From Blastomyces gilchristii SLH14081 (lineage: Eukaryota; Ascomycota; Eurotiomycetes; Onygenales; Ajellomycetaceae), in assembly GCF_000003855.2 (NCBI RefSeq), contig NW_003101673.1, positions 1,007,900-1,071,899 of the forward strand: a DNA stretch of 64,000 bases. The letters run 5' to 3'. The notes beneath the pieces were generated by a model, which searched no databases, had not been told where the DNA came from, and saw nothing but the letters and a program-made list of their open reading frames with translations. The translations under genes and the position numbers were made by a program. Position 1 is the first letter of the stretch; each line of letters begins with the position of its first letter. This document shows, piece after piece, positions 13,016 through 25,017 of the stretch.

Positions 13016-14250
13016 TTTAGTACTAACTCAGATTGAATATCATCAATGTATAAAAGTAAATAAACAATCTTGATTAATCTCTGTCATATTTCTTGAAATA
13101 TATTAATATTGTGAAAGAGAGTGTTACTAAATTGCATTATCAGATGATATTATTAAAAATATATTAATATTGTGAATATCAATGTTGAAAAAATGTTGAT
13201 ACTTATACATTATAGTGATTTATGAATCATGATAGTTAAATATATATATATATATATATTGTTCCTAACTTGATTACAACTTGTACAATAATTTTTAAAA
13301 ACTCAAAATTAATTTTAATTATTAATAATTATGAACTTATAACTAACTAATATAAAAAGAAAAAAACTTTTTCTACTTATCATCTTTCTTGACTTTCTCA
13401 TTCTTCTTATTATTCTTTATAATTCACTTCTTATTCTTCTTCTCCTTCTTCTTCTTCTCATCTGAGATGATAATCATCTCAAAATCTTTCTTCACTGTCT
13501 TCTCAGAGAAGGGTTTCTACTGCTTCTTCTCAGCCAGGTCACTCTGTATCTCAAAATCCCGCATTTTCTGATCTGCTGTCTCAGGTTTCACCTCAGCAGT
13601 AAGCAGATTGACATGCTCAGAGAGTAGAGCTGTTTTCTCAATGTTCTGAATCATGAAGTGTATTTGAGATCTGAACAAGGCCTCAATTCTCTTCTTCTCT
13701 GTCAGCTTCTGCTAATCAATTAGAGAACAGAAGTATTATCAAAAATCATTATCTTTTAATAAATAAAAAACTTATCAGTTTTGACTTCTTTATCTCTCAC
13801 TTTAATATTCTCTCAATCTTCTTCTGTTACTGCTTATTTATAGTAATACTCTTCTTCTCTCTCTCTCTCTTCATCTTGATCTTAAATTATTCTCAGAACT
13901 TCTTCTAGTCTTATCACTTCTGTATAAGACTCTTCACTATCTTCTTCTCTAATCTCTCACAGGCAGCATTATTCATATTATTTCTATACTTAGTTCAGTC
14001 TAAATCTATCAGAAGTGTTACTTAAAATCATTATTATTCTACTTTCTTACAGAGTCTCTTCAAGGTATTATAATATATCTTATAATCTGTCTTCTCTTAC
14101 TTAAATGTCTTCTTCTTCTCTTTCTTCAATCTGTGACAGTGCTCACGCGCCTTGATGATCTGCAGAACCGCAGAATATTTGAAGAGAGATGACATGATTA
14201 GTTTCAATAAGTGTTGAAGAGAGGTGAAGGCAGAAAAGGCGGCCAGAAAT
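13016..14250 (-). pseudogene. Second coding remnant of the hAT element, unassigned
   Basis: Continues the hAT element upstream of the transposase. The minus strand reads as lysine/glutamate-rich protein-like sequence broken by stops (for example NNMNNAACERLEKKIVKSLIQK near 13900-13980). I do not recognise a domain. Long fungal hAT elements can carry a second gene; this may be its remnant, or it may be captured host sequence. Confidence 0.35.
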
Positions 14251-14362
14251 AATATGATAATAATAATGATAATGATGATGATGATGGTAATAATAGTAAT
14301 AATAGTGATAATAATGATAATAATGATGATAATGATGATGATGATAGTGATGATGATAATAA
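14249..14362. repeat. Imperfect (GAT/AAT) trinucleotide microsatellite
   Basis: About 110 bp of alternating GAT, AAT and GGT/AGT triplets. The minus strand reads as runs of His and Tyr, which is a by-product of the repeat. It lies inside the hAT element. Confidence 0.9.
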
Positions 14363-15846
14363 AAGAGAAAGTGCATTGAAATATATTACTAACTTATCAA
14401 ATATAAAGAGACTTAAAGAAAATATTAACAGCTTTCAGTGATGTACAGAAACAGCTACAGTGTTGCATAGCAATATCATCTTCATTCAATACATACACTG
14501 TTAATATTCTTTGTATACAGTTATCATATAATCTGTATCAGAGATACATGCAGAAAACAGATCTTTATTGCTAGAATAAATGATTACAGCAATTCTCTGT
14601 TTTCATATTATAAAGATAAGTTATTCTTATTTCTTTCTTCTCTCTTTTCTCTTCTTCAATCAATCACTAATTTCAAGCTGATATGAAAACTATTAAAACA
14701 CTCTCAGAAATTCTCAAATTAAAGAGTATAGACTAATCAAATTTCAAATATAGAAGAAATTAAATTATCTTCTATAGATTCAATTATTCATCTCTCTTTT
14801 AAATAAAACAGCAGTTGCATCTCTCTTTCCTCTCAATCAAATGAAACATAGTCTGTGAAAAGTGAGTATCATGTCAGGTCATAATGATCAACACAGCCTC
14901 AGTACACAGAGCTGTATATACACAGTGTATGCTGAACTGAGAGACTGCATGAGTTACAAACCAGCAGCAGCATCTTAGAGAGAGCTATGCAGTGTGAGAA
15001 AGCTGCAACTCTCAGTCATATATACAGAGAATGAATTACTGCAGTAAGTATATATGTATTGAAGTAATGCTTTTTAATAACACTCAGTCTCTGATATAAT
15101 AAAAATAGAGTCTCTCTGTGAAATCTGTTTCTATCAGAAGTCAGAGATCTTAAAATTTCTTACGCTCATCTTAACATATCTTATCTATGAAATCAATAAA
15201 AAAAATCATTGATTTCAGAGTTTTATTCTTGATGGTTTGTCAGGGTCACGTGATCTGACAATTCAAGTGACAGCAGAGTTCACTCTGATCACACTTTTTA
15301 AGTGTATATTTTCTAATTATTTACATTTATATAGATATATACTGATTATTTATTAGATAATATTAAGACAATGACTCATCACAGCTGTGTTACTCTCACT
15401 GTGAGAAATACATAGTTAGTAATGAATATTATAAAGACTCTGAGAAGTGAGTATTTTAAGAATACTGTAGCTCTGTGATCTTGATTTTTTTTTATTTTTA
15501 TTTTTTATTTTTTTCTTTTTCTTTCTCTTTTTTTCTTTCTCTTTTTTTTTTCTTTCTCTTTGTTTTTTTTTTGTTGTGATTTTTTCTTGTTATTTTATTT
15601 TTTATTTTTTTGTTATTTTTTGTATTTTATATTTTTTTTTTAATTAAAATGATATTAATTATAATCTGTGTTTAGAAAAGTAATGATATTTGATAACACT
15701 CTCTATTGAATTTTCAACAAATGAGTACTATGTTATAATATTATGTAAGTAAGAAATGATTTCATAATCTCATTTAATGCTATTTTCAATAATGAGATCA
15801 GAATAAAAATGTGACTAAGAATTCAAATATATTCTTTATCTGAGAC
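14363..15846. other. Non-coding interior of the hAT element
   Basis: I see no gene here. The stretch holds decayed AT-rich sequence, a CACGTG palindrome in GGGTCACGTGATCT at 15243-15256, and a T-rich low-complexity tract at about 15488-15650. Confidence 0.5.
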
Positions 15847-16357
15847 TAGACTGACTGTGTGACTGTGTCTGAGACCAGGACCAGAATTTTTGATAGTCTC
15901 ATTGCTAATTTGACAGATCTCATTACACAGTTCTAACATTAGATAGTAGTCTCATACTGTCTCAGTAAGACTTACTGTCTACTCTTATCACATTTTTCAA
16001 ATGAGACCATGATTTTCACTTCTCAATTTAAATTATTTTTATTGCTTTAAATGACTTTAAATCTCATTTGAGTGTTATCAAAAAGTGTTACTTTTTAAAA
16101 AATTAAAAATAGTCTAAAAAAAACCTTAAAATGTCTAAAAATAGTAACTTTATGCCAGGAATGGAACTAAATGGGACTAAATGAGATCACTTTCTCATTT
16201 TTTTCAAGTCATGGTTTCATTTTGAGATCTGATATATAGTCACTTTACATGTTTATTTAATGATTAGTCCCAGCGGGATTCACGCCAAGAAATGTATGAG
16301 ACCAGATCAAATGAAACCAAACGTGAAATTCATGATTCCGGCGGCCAGTCTAGTCTA
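15847..16357 (+). mobile_element. Non-autonomous hAT derivative, about 511 bp, nested
   Basis: Starts TAGACTGACTGTGTGAC and ends GGCCAGTCTAGTCTA. The 8-bp duplication TCTGAGAC is exact (15839-15846, 16358-16365). A TAGTCTA repeat at the right end makes it slightly longer than its relatives. It is nested in the long hAT. Confidence 0.92.
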
Positions 16358-16529
16358 TCTGAGACTAGATTTTTATTTGAAAAGTGAATCTGAGATCTTT
16401 AATATTTGAAATAACATGATTTGAGATCAATGTGATGAATATAAACTATGATCAGAAGTAATGCTTTTAGGCAATGTAATAACTGTAAAGTTTGATCCTG
16501 GTCTCAGACATGGTCACACGGTCAGTCTA

Positions 16530-16852
16530 GTCAGTCTAAAGAGTGTGACTACTCATTCAAAGAGATTATATTATATTTAAAATACTGTAAGTCACTCATC
16601 TTCTTCAGTAATACAGATCTTATAAAATATGATAATAATATCTAACTTTATAAATCATTGAGCTTGTTTAATACAAGCTAGAGTTTCATTAATAAGAGAT
16701 AAAGAATAACAGTTCTTCTTTATTAATCTATTCAGTTCTTGATAGTTCACACAGAATCAGAGTTCTTCACCTGATTTCTTTGCAAAGAGAATAGAGGCTG
16801 TGATGAAAGAGTTACTAATGTATATTAATTCTTTATTCAACAGATCATTGAG
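16530..16852 (-). pseudogene. Element B pol: RT core fragment
   Basis: Matches the RT region of C (around 19420-19730) on the minus strand. It lies between the end of the hAT and the start of C, and resumes at 22601 after the TTGAG duplication. Confidence 0.8.
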
Positions 16853-17216
16853 TGTGGCGGGCTGCGCCTGATCAATCATATAGACTATTCCGTTACACTC
16901 CACAGATTTCAACCACTTCATTCTCGAACGCGTACACTCCGATTCTCAGCCATTCTCGATCGCCGATCCTCGGCCGCCACGAACGCGTACACTCCGATTC
17001 TCAGCCATTCTCAATCATCAATCCTCAGCCGCTACAAACGCGTGTATATTCTTTCACTTCAAACCTCCACCGCGTACACCATCACATACATGTATAAATA
17101 TTCATCTTGATCACTGATTCTCACACTTTCTCTTTCTTTTCTTCTCTAACATTTTTATCTTTGTTATATAAGACCTATCAATATTATACTGATCTATTCA
17201 GTGTAGACCTCTTATA
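16853..17216 (+). repeat. 5' LTR of element C with a 55-bp internal tandem repeat
   Basis: Starts TGTGGCGGGCTGCGCC and ends CTCTTATA. It carries two 55-bp units, 16926-16980 and 16981-17035, each beginning GAACGCGTACACTCCG. A TATAAATA box lies near 17093-17100 and the predicted transcript start AACATTTTTAT is at 17148-17158. An open frame across the LTR is a by-product of its CpG-rich sequence. Confidence 0.92.
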
Positions 17217-17218
17217 CT

Positions 17219-17229
17219 ATAAAAATGTT
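17219..17229 (+). promoter_or_regulatory. Self-priming primer-binding site of element C
   Basis: ATAAAAATGTT, two bases after the 5' LTR, is the exact reverse complement of AACATTTTTAT in the LTR (17148-17158). No TGG-type tRNA site follows the LTR. This is the layout known from Tf1/sushi-type gypsy elements, where the 5' end of the transcript folds back as primer. Confidence 0.7.
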
Positions 17230-17488
17230 CATTGTCTTCTTATTAGAAACAATTATTCATCAAGAGATATCTGAACATGTAACAATGCATAAGAAAGAGA
17301 AAACACAGTTAAGCAGACACTGAGTTCTCAGATAGAAGCTTGCTCATCAGTCACTCTGACTCTGTAATAAAGATCTTATAAGAGAATATCAGTGAAAGAT
17401 CTGAGAGTTCTGACACTCAGATATATAAGAATACAATTACATTTCTTCAGATTTCACAGATATTATACATCTGACAATTAATATAACC

Positions 17489-18625
17489 ATGTCTAATAAT
17501 AATATAAAACTCTTAAATGCGAGTATAGATGCAATGCTACAGTGACTTTAAGCAATGTTGAAATTACAACAGCAATAGATAGCAGACATGCATGTGACTT
17601 AACAACTTCAATACAAAGAGATTCAATGATTAACTCATGCAATTTCAACATCTACAGAATCAAATATAAAAGTACTGAAAGAATGCTTAGATACTTCTAT
17701 ATATTTCAATACTTTTAATCTCACTCTCTACTCATTATAAAGAATGAAAATGCTTGTGAAACTGAGTGTAGATGAAGATATCATCAGTTCATTAATTAAT
17801 CAAGATTGATATATCAATGAATAATTAAAAGATTGCATGAAACAGAAGTTTTATTCATAGATGAAAGTATGTGAATCAGCATTGTGAATACCTGATAATA
17901 TTATGAAATATCTTGATATTCTGTTTCAAGACACTGTCATGCAACAGAAAGTATTAGATTGATTACAGAGTATCTGACAGAGAAACACTTCTCTTACAAT
18001 ATTTATCTCTGACTTTAACATCAAGATTCTAGAAGCAGGTGATCAATCTTGAAAGAATTGAATGAAGATTAGCATGCTCAAGAAGATATTAACTTTCAAA
18101 CTCTTACAGACTCTTATAAGTGCAGATAAAGACCAGACTTATGAAGACTTCTGCACACAGCTTCAGACAATGAATGATTATCTTATCAAGCTCAAGAATA
18201 TACAGAACAGTGGCAGAAGATATTACATCTCAGTCACTTATACACTCACACTGAAGAACAATGATGCAGAGGCTATGAACTGAATAGATTCAAATGTCTA
18301 ATCATAAGCAAGAGTCTTCACTGTTCAAACAGGCTTCTGAGTCTCTGAGATCACTTCTGAAGAAGTCACTAATCAACATTAATATGAAGTGTGTATTAAC
18401 TGTAACTGATCAGAACATATTGCTTTCAACTGCTGATCAATCTATGTATCTTCACACTCAAGAGAAAGATCAGTGCCTGTTCATGTCAATCACATTACAT
18501 TAGAGAAAGATTCAGAGAATAACTATGAGAATGTCTCAGTGAAACAGAGAAAAGATTAGCTTCTATTCAAATTCACAAATAGAAGCTTGAAGAGATCAGA
18601 CAATAATAATTTGAAGAGAAAATGA
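17489..18625 (+). pseudogene. gag of element C (decayed)
   Basis: ATGTCTAATAATAAT start. The capsid-like middle is readable at 18062-18283 (KLLQTLISADKDQTYEDF type). A CCHC zinc knuckle spans 18392-18433: cysteines at 18392, 18401 and 18431, histidine at 18416, spacing C-x2-C-x4-H-x4-C, with one internal TGA. The protein would form the particle and bind RNA. The gag-frame TGA at 18623 overlaps the pol ATG. A gag-frame TAG at 18557 is present in all four family copies and could be the true stop instead. Confidence 0.75.
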
Positions 18626-21600
18626 CAATAAATGCAATTCTTGTATCTACTGTGATTAATAACATGTATAATATGAAGACTATGATAGACAGCAGTCTAT
18701 GTCACTATGCAATGATAAAATCTTCAGTTATAAGACATTATAATCTTCAGTGTATCTCTTTATCTAAACCTCAACTTCTCACAGAATTTGATAATCTGAA
18801 AGATGTTTGTACTCATTATATGATAAAGCTGATCATAGATGTGAAAGAACATCAACATGAAGATGTCTATGCATACAAAGTTGATAATCTTGATTATAAT
18901 CTTATGTTAGAACTTGCCTGACTATCTGAACAAGGCATTTTATTAAACACTTAAAACAGAAGCTTGATATTCCCTAACAATGATAGAGTTCATAAAGATG
19001 ATATTTACAAGATCATGAATCTGACACAGATCCCTGTCAATGCATATGAAATACTCTGAAAAAGAAGTCATCATCAAAATTATCAACAGAGTTATTAATA
19101 AATTCATTAATAGTAGAATTATATATCAATCTATTTCATCAGTCTGATCAATATTAAAAAGACTCTAGAAAAGTTATCTCATATTATAATAACAGATTCT
19201 TGTATAAAACTTTCTCAATAATATTATGAATATCTAGATATCTTTTAATAAGATAATATTATAAACATATCTCTCTTACAAGGTTCTGAAGTGAATCATA
19301 GTATTAAGTTAGAGAAAAAGAATGATAAGAACTCTGAATCATTATAAGACTCTCTTTATAACATGTCTCAAGATAAACTTCTTTTTCTTTGAAAGACACT
19401 TAATAATCTGTTGAATAAAGAATTCATATGTATTAGCAACTCTTTCACCGCAGTCTCTATTCTCTTTGTAAAGAAATCAGATAAAGAACTTCAATTCTGT
19501 ATAAACTACTGAGATCTGAACAGATTAACAAAGAAAGATTGATATCTCTTATTTCTTATCAATGAAATTCTAGCACAGATCAGATGAGCTTAATAATTTA
19601 TAAAATTAGATATTATTACTGTGTTTTATAAGATTCATATCACTGAAGAAGATAAATGACTTACAGTATTTCAAACATGTTATAGTCTCTTTGAATGAAT
19701 AGTCACATTCTTTGAACTAGCTAACATTCTCAGTATATTTCAGAAGTATATTAACTAAGTACTTCAAGATTTTCTTGATAAGTTTGTATCTACTTATCTA
19801 GATAACATTCTCATCTTCACTGATAAATTCAGAAAAGAATATCAAGAATATATGTGAAAGATATTACAATGACTACAAGAAGCAGAACTATTAATAGATA
19901 TTAATAAGTGTGATTTTAAAGTTAAGAGTATTAAGTATATGAGTTTTATTATAGAAGCTAGCAAGAGAATTCAAATGAATTCTGAGAAAGTCTTCATTAT
20001 TCTTGAATGAGAAGCTCTGTGTACTGTGAAGAGTGTACAAAGCTTTATCAGATTTACTAACTTCTATCAGTGATTTATATAAAACTTCTCAGATATCATG
20101 AGATCACTTACAGATCTCACTAAGAAAGACTCAGTATTTCAATGATCAATGAACATCAAAGCTGTATTTATATAGATAAAGAAGATATTCATTAATATCT
20201 CTCTACTGATAACATTTGATTCTGATTGTAAGATAGTTGTTAAAGCTGATTTCTCTGACTATATAATAGAAGAAGTGATATTGTAATATAATGATCAAGA
20301 TGTTCTACAATTATATATTTTTATATCTAAGAAACTAAGTCTCACTGAATACAATTATGAGATCTATGATAAGGAACTTCTTGCAATTATATACTGTTTA
20401 GAAGAATGAGACTCTGAACTCTGAAGTGTCTCTGAATTTAAGATAGTCATAGATTATAAGAATCTCAAATACTTTATAACTACTTATAAACTCACTGAAT
20501 AACAGATATGATAATCTGAGTTCTTAAGCTGCTTTCATTTTACAATACACTATCATTCTGACAGTCAGAACTTGATAACAGATGCTCTCTTATAACAAGA
20601 GTAAGATATATTATCTGATGTAACAGATACTCACTGAATGAATCAAGAGCATCAGCTCTTGAATCTGAAGATACTAGTTGATCAAGATGAAACAGTTTAT
20701 AATACTATATATACTTCTTTAGTTAGAACTGTTATTGATATCTTCACTCTCTCTACACTGAATGAACTGTGATATACAGCAGCTTAAGCAGATGAACTTC
20801 TTCAGATTCTCACTGAAGCAGTATATTAAGAAGTATCTCAATTTTTCTCAGAACTACATATAAGAACTGATATCTCAGAATATTCAATCAATGATAATAA
20901 CATTCTATAATTTCATGAATAATGCTGAGTCTCTCACTTTAAACTCTTACATACTCAGATAATGCAAGAGATGCATAATTTATATATAATCAGTTATTCA
21001 GACTGTGAATAACTGTATAAAATGATCTTCTGAGAGTTCTACTGATCTGAGATATTAAACAGTATCAGATGCTTCATCTGAAACTGTAATTACTATTCTT
21101 CTATTATCTTATGAAAGAACTGTAGAAAAGATCTATTGAAATTACTCAATATCTCTGATAGAATCTGATGAGATGTAGTAATTGACTTCACTATCAATCT
21201 ATCTAAAGAGTAAGAATTGTAGAAATATTCTGATCATCATGAATTAACTGAGTAAAGATATAATATTGAAATCTTATAATAAGATGAATGCTGAACAAGT
21301 TACTGAAGCTTTTCTATAGAGCTTATTCTATCAGATGTATGAATTACTGAGATCTATAGTATTGAATTAAGACTGTTAATTTATAAGTACTCTCTGAACA
21401 AGAATCTGTCAAGTTCTCAAGATTACACACTGTCTATCAACTGTCTATTACTTCAAGATCAACAGTGCATCAGAACAGATAGTTCAGACTGTGAAGAATT
21501 ATCTTTATAAGTTCTACAATTACTTATAAGATGATTGACATGATCTTCTTCTATACACAGAGATCACTATCAACAGTTGAGATGTTATTTTAACAGATAT

Positions 21601-22236
21601 AAGCTCATTCTTTCTTACACATAGATATCACATGAAAGTGTTAAATCTTCTAGAGATTACACAGTTCATATCAGATCTCTGCAGTCTGATTCAGATCACT
21701 GATAATATAGTAATAAAGCTTTAAGATGCCTGTGATTGAGCAGAGATCTTCATGACAACTGTAAAACAAGATCAAGAGAATCAAATCAATATTCACTGAG
21801 ATCTCACTAAATAATACAAGATAGAAGATCTGATATGATTGAATCTTAAGAATATACAAATCACACATTTATCTTATATACTAGATTATCATCATACTAA
21901 GTATAAAGTGATAGAAGTTCTAGATAGTTATAACTACTGTCTTGACACATTATCAGAGATTTACAATGTATTTTATACAAGCTTACTTTATTACATTATC
22001 ATCAATTCATTCTCTTCTCAACTGACTTCTAACTGACAATTATCAGACATCATAGAAGAAGATAATAAGCTTGAGTGAGAGATTGAGAATATTCTCAATG
22101 AGAGATCTCATAGTCACAGTCAGTAATATCTTGTGAAATGAGTTGACTATAATCAACTGATCTGAACTCTGAGTTCTGTATTATCTGAAACAGTGGCTCT
22201 TGATCAATGAGAACTGCTTCTGAAAGAAGGAGCTAA
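18622..22236 (+). pseudogene. pol of element C (decayed)
   Basis: The frame is -1 relative to gag. The protease-like start is readable at 18622-18921 with IDSS at 18685-18696, expected IDSG. The RT box is YLDN at 19795-19806. Integrase and a GPY-type region follow, and near 21840-22036 comes the stretch with YKVIEVLDSYNYCLDT and YNVFYTSLL. A chromodomain (IENILNERSH, QYLVK) lies near 22090-22200. Stops by transition occur throughout. The frame runs to the 3' LTR. Confidence 0.82.
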
Positions 22237-22600
22237 TGTGATGGGCTGCGCCTGATCAATCATATAGACTATTTCATTACACTTCACAGATTCCAATCAC
22301 TTCATTCTCAAACATGTACACTCCGATTCTCAGCCATTCTTGATCACTGATTCTTGACTGCTATGAACATGTACACTCTGATTCTCGGCCATTCTTGATC
22401 ACTGATCCTCAGCCGCTACAAACGCGCATATATTCTTCCGCCCCGAAGCTCCACCGCGTACATCATCACATACATGTATAAATATCCATCTTAATTGCTG
22501 ATTCTCGCACTTTCTCTTTCTTTCCTTCTCTAACATTTTTATCTTTGTTATATAAGACCTATCAATATTATACTGATCTATTCGGCGTAGGCCCCTTACA
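22237..22600 (+). repeat. 3' LTR of element C
   Basis: 364 bp, equal to the 5' LTR. Starts TGTGATGGGC and ends GCCCCTTACA. It has more transitions than the 5' LTR in its first half but keeps CpG in the second half. Followed by the duplication TTGAG. Confidence 0.92.
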
Positions 22601-23507
22601 TTGAGTGTCTTTCAAAGAAGAAGAAGTTCATCTCAGAACATGTTATAAAGAGAGTCTTATAATAATTCAAAGTTCTTATTATTCTTCTTTTCTAACTTGA
22701 TACTGTGATTCACTTCTGAGTTTTATAAAGAGAGTATATTTATAATATTATCTTATCAGAAGACATCTAGATATTCATGATATTATTAAAAGAGTTTTAT
22801 GTGAGAATCTGTTATTATAGTACAGACTAACTTCTCTGAAGCTTTCTTAATATTAATCAGACTGATAAAATAGATTAATATATAATTCTGCTATCAGCAA
22901 TCTCTTCAGTGACTTCTTTTTCAAAGTATTTTATAGGTATTAACAGAGATCTGTGTCAGGTTTATAGTCTTGTAAATATTATCTTCATGAATTCTATCAT
23001 TGTTAGAGAATATTAAACTTCTGTTTTAAGTATTTAATAAAATGTCTTGTTCAGATAGTCAGACAAGTGCTAGTATAAAATTATAGTCAAGATTATTAAC
23101 TTTATATATATAGACATCTTTATATTAATATTCTTCAATATCTATATTTAACTGTACTATGTAATGAATATAAACATCTTTTAAGTCATCAAAGTATGTG
23201 AGAAGTTGAGGTTTTAATAAGAGAATGTGCTGAAGATTGTAATATTTTATAACTGAAGATTTAATCATTCTATAATAGCATAGATCACTGTCTATCATGA
23301 CTCTCATATTATACATATTATCAATCACAGTAGATACAAGAATCATGTTCATTATTATTTTCTCTTCAAATTGTTATTATCTGACCTCTTCAAGCTGCTA
23401 TTTGTGAATTTGAATAGAAGCTAATCTTTTTTCTGTTTCATCAGAGTGTTCTTATAGTTATCTTCTAAATCTTTCTTCACTACAATGTGATTGACGCGGA
23501 CAGGCAC
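22601..23507 (-). pseudogene. Element B pol start and protease fragment
   Basis: Minus-strand match to C 18480-19420. The protease-like segment is readable at 23125-23352 (MIDSDLCYYRMIKSSV, expected IDSG). It ends with ACAGGCAC at 23500-23507, the target duplication of the hAT derivative inserted next. The other copy of this 8-mer is found inverted at 32191-32198. Confidence 0.82.
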
Positions 23508-23998
23508 TAGACTGACTGTGTGACCGTGTCTGAGACCAGAATCAGATTTTTTGATAGTCTTATTATTAATTTAACTAATCTCATTACACAGTTTTAACAT
23601 TAAATAGTAGTCTTATACTGTCTCAGTGAGACTTACTATCTACTCTTATTTATTTTTCAAATGAGATTATGATTTTCACTTCTTAATTTAAATTATTTTT
23701 ATTGCTTTAAATGACTTTAAATCTCATTTAAGTATTATCAAAAAGTGTTATTTTTTAAAAAATTAAAAATAGTCTAAAAAAACCTTAAAATGTCTAAAAA
23801 TAGTAACTTTATACTAAGAATGAGACTAAATGAGATTAAATGAGATCACTTTTTTATTTTTTTCAAGTTATAATTTCATTTTAAGATCTGATATATAGTC
23901 ACTTTATATGTTTTTTTAAGAACTAGTCTTAGCAGAATTCATGTCAAGAAATGTATGAGACCAGATTAAATGAAATTAAATGTGAAATTCATGATTTC
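23508..23998 (+). mobile_element. Non-autonomous hAT derivative, left 491 bp
   Basis: Starts TAGACTGACTGTGTGACC. It is cut at ATTTC by chromovirus D, 13 bases before its expected end. The missing end is found inverted at 32593-32604 plus 32199-32204. Joined, the copy is about 504 bp, as in the other members. Confidence 0.88.
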
Positions 23999-24542
23999 TG
24001 TAACATAGCGGAACCGAAGCGGTGACTAGTCAGTGATATCATGTAGAAATAGTTGTTTGAGAAGTTATATAAGTGAGCTTGACTATCTTGCTTGAATAGT
24101 GAGCTCATAGACTACAGAGTTATTACAAGAATATCACAGATATGATACTTAGTATACTAAGAAGATTGTATAAGACATGTAGTAACTCTTATATATATTT
24201 CAGTAGAAGAAAAACAAATCACTGACTTCTTTGATAAGAAGCCAGCATCTAGCTATTCTATATAGACAATGAATGAATACTCTTCTCTCATTTTATAAGT
24301 GAGAATAGTCAGAGCAATATCTCAGCAGCATCTTATTATTAAGAAAGAGTAATCTGCTGACCTTATATAGAAGTGAGATTCTCATATTCATCAATTGAAT
24401 CTTTCTATGATACATCTGAATAATGTTATAGAGTGATTGAAAACTGATTCAGACAGTCTGTGAGATGAATGAAATCATTCACATGAAAGTGATGAGTCAT
24501 GTGAAACTGCAACAGAGTCTTGATATGACTGAGAGTGTGATA
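23999..24542 (-). repeat. 3' LTR of chromovirus D
   Basis: 544 bp, plus-strand ends TGTAACATAG and GAGTGTGATA. It is fully decayed in its right part compared with the CpG-rich equivalent at 31640-31757 and 32605-32642. Confidence 0.88.
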
Positions 24543-25017
24543 ATACTCTTTTCTTTAAGAGTATAGTCTCTATGCTCTCAAGATTACTGGATTAGAAATT
24601 ATCTTTGTTGTATAGCAACAGTTATCAACTGATTGACAGCACATGTGCTATGTGTGATATAAAGAAATAGATGAGTTTTTCTGCTGACTGTGTAGGTCTT
24701 TCTTTACTCATCTTCATTCAAATCAAACACATGATAAGTGAGTTTCTTATATATCAATTTGAAATGTGGAAAATGTAGTTAATAAGTAACTTACAGATCT
24801 CTTATCATATTTCATTCTATGTATGAAATTCTCTGCAAAAGTGGTGTATTTTAGAGACAAAGCTAACAGTAGTGATAGAATTTTTTGAAAAGATTCTTCT
24901 CTCTGTGAAACATTTTTCTTTCTCTTCTTTCTCAATTGTAACAGTGAGTGTATGAGAGTATCATTCTTGAAGAATAATAAAGAGCTTATTCTGATATTTT
25001 CTAGTGAGTAAATATCT
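24543..25017. other. 3' non-coding region of chromovirus D
   Basis: Lies between the 3' LTR and the extra open frame. A 62-codon minus-strand frame at 24747-24935 rich in Lys/Arg is visible, but I cannot support it as a gene. Confidence 0.4.

Larger units (their letters stand above)
9658..16529 (-). mobile_element. hAT DNA transposon, long copy with transposase remnant
   Basis: The terminal inverted repeats begin TAGACTGGCCG (left) and, read inward from the right end, TAGACTGACCGTG. The 8-bp target duplication is GTTAGTCT (9650-9657) / GTCAGTCT (16530-16537), differing by one transition. An 8-bp duplication plus transposase motifs identify hAT. Without its two nested ~505-bp relatives it is about 5.8 kb. 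Its ends match those of the short copies in reverse orientation, so it reads on the minus strand. It lies inside B, and B resumes correctly on both sides. Confidence 0.9.
16853..22600 (+). mobile_element. Gypsy element C (chromovirus), complete but decayed
   Basis: 5748 bp, two 364-bp LTRs, and an exact duplication TTGAG (16848-16852, 22601-22605). It is inserted in B in the opposite orientation. It is the best template in the window for the A/B/C/F family: both self-priming partners are intact, the gag zinc knuckle is readable, and the LTRs keep CpG. Its pol still has many stops. Confidence 0.94.

Noticed and set aside
14143..14376. Minus-strand 77-codon frame of His/Tyr runs
   Set aside because: It is a reading of the (GAT/AAT) microsatellite, not a protein; a metal-binding interpretation has no support.
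9658..16529. Helitron or Mutator-type element
   Set aside because: 8-bp duplications and the TDNAVNN / AHVIQL motifs fit hAT.
16852..17097. 81-codon frame at the start of element C
   Set aside because: Reading through the CpG-rich LTR; similar frames occur in other LTRs with different lengths.
18294..18503. Plus-strand 69-codon frame in element C gag
   Set aside because: Out of frame with gag; the gag frame through the same bases shows the CCHC zinc knuckle.
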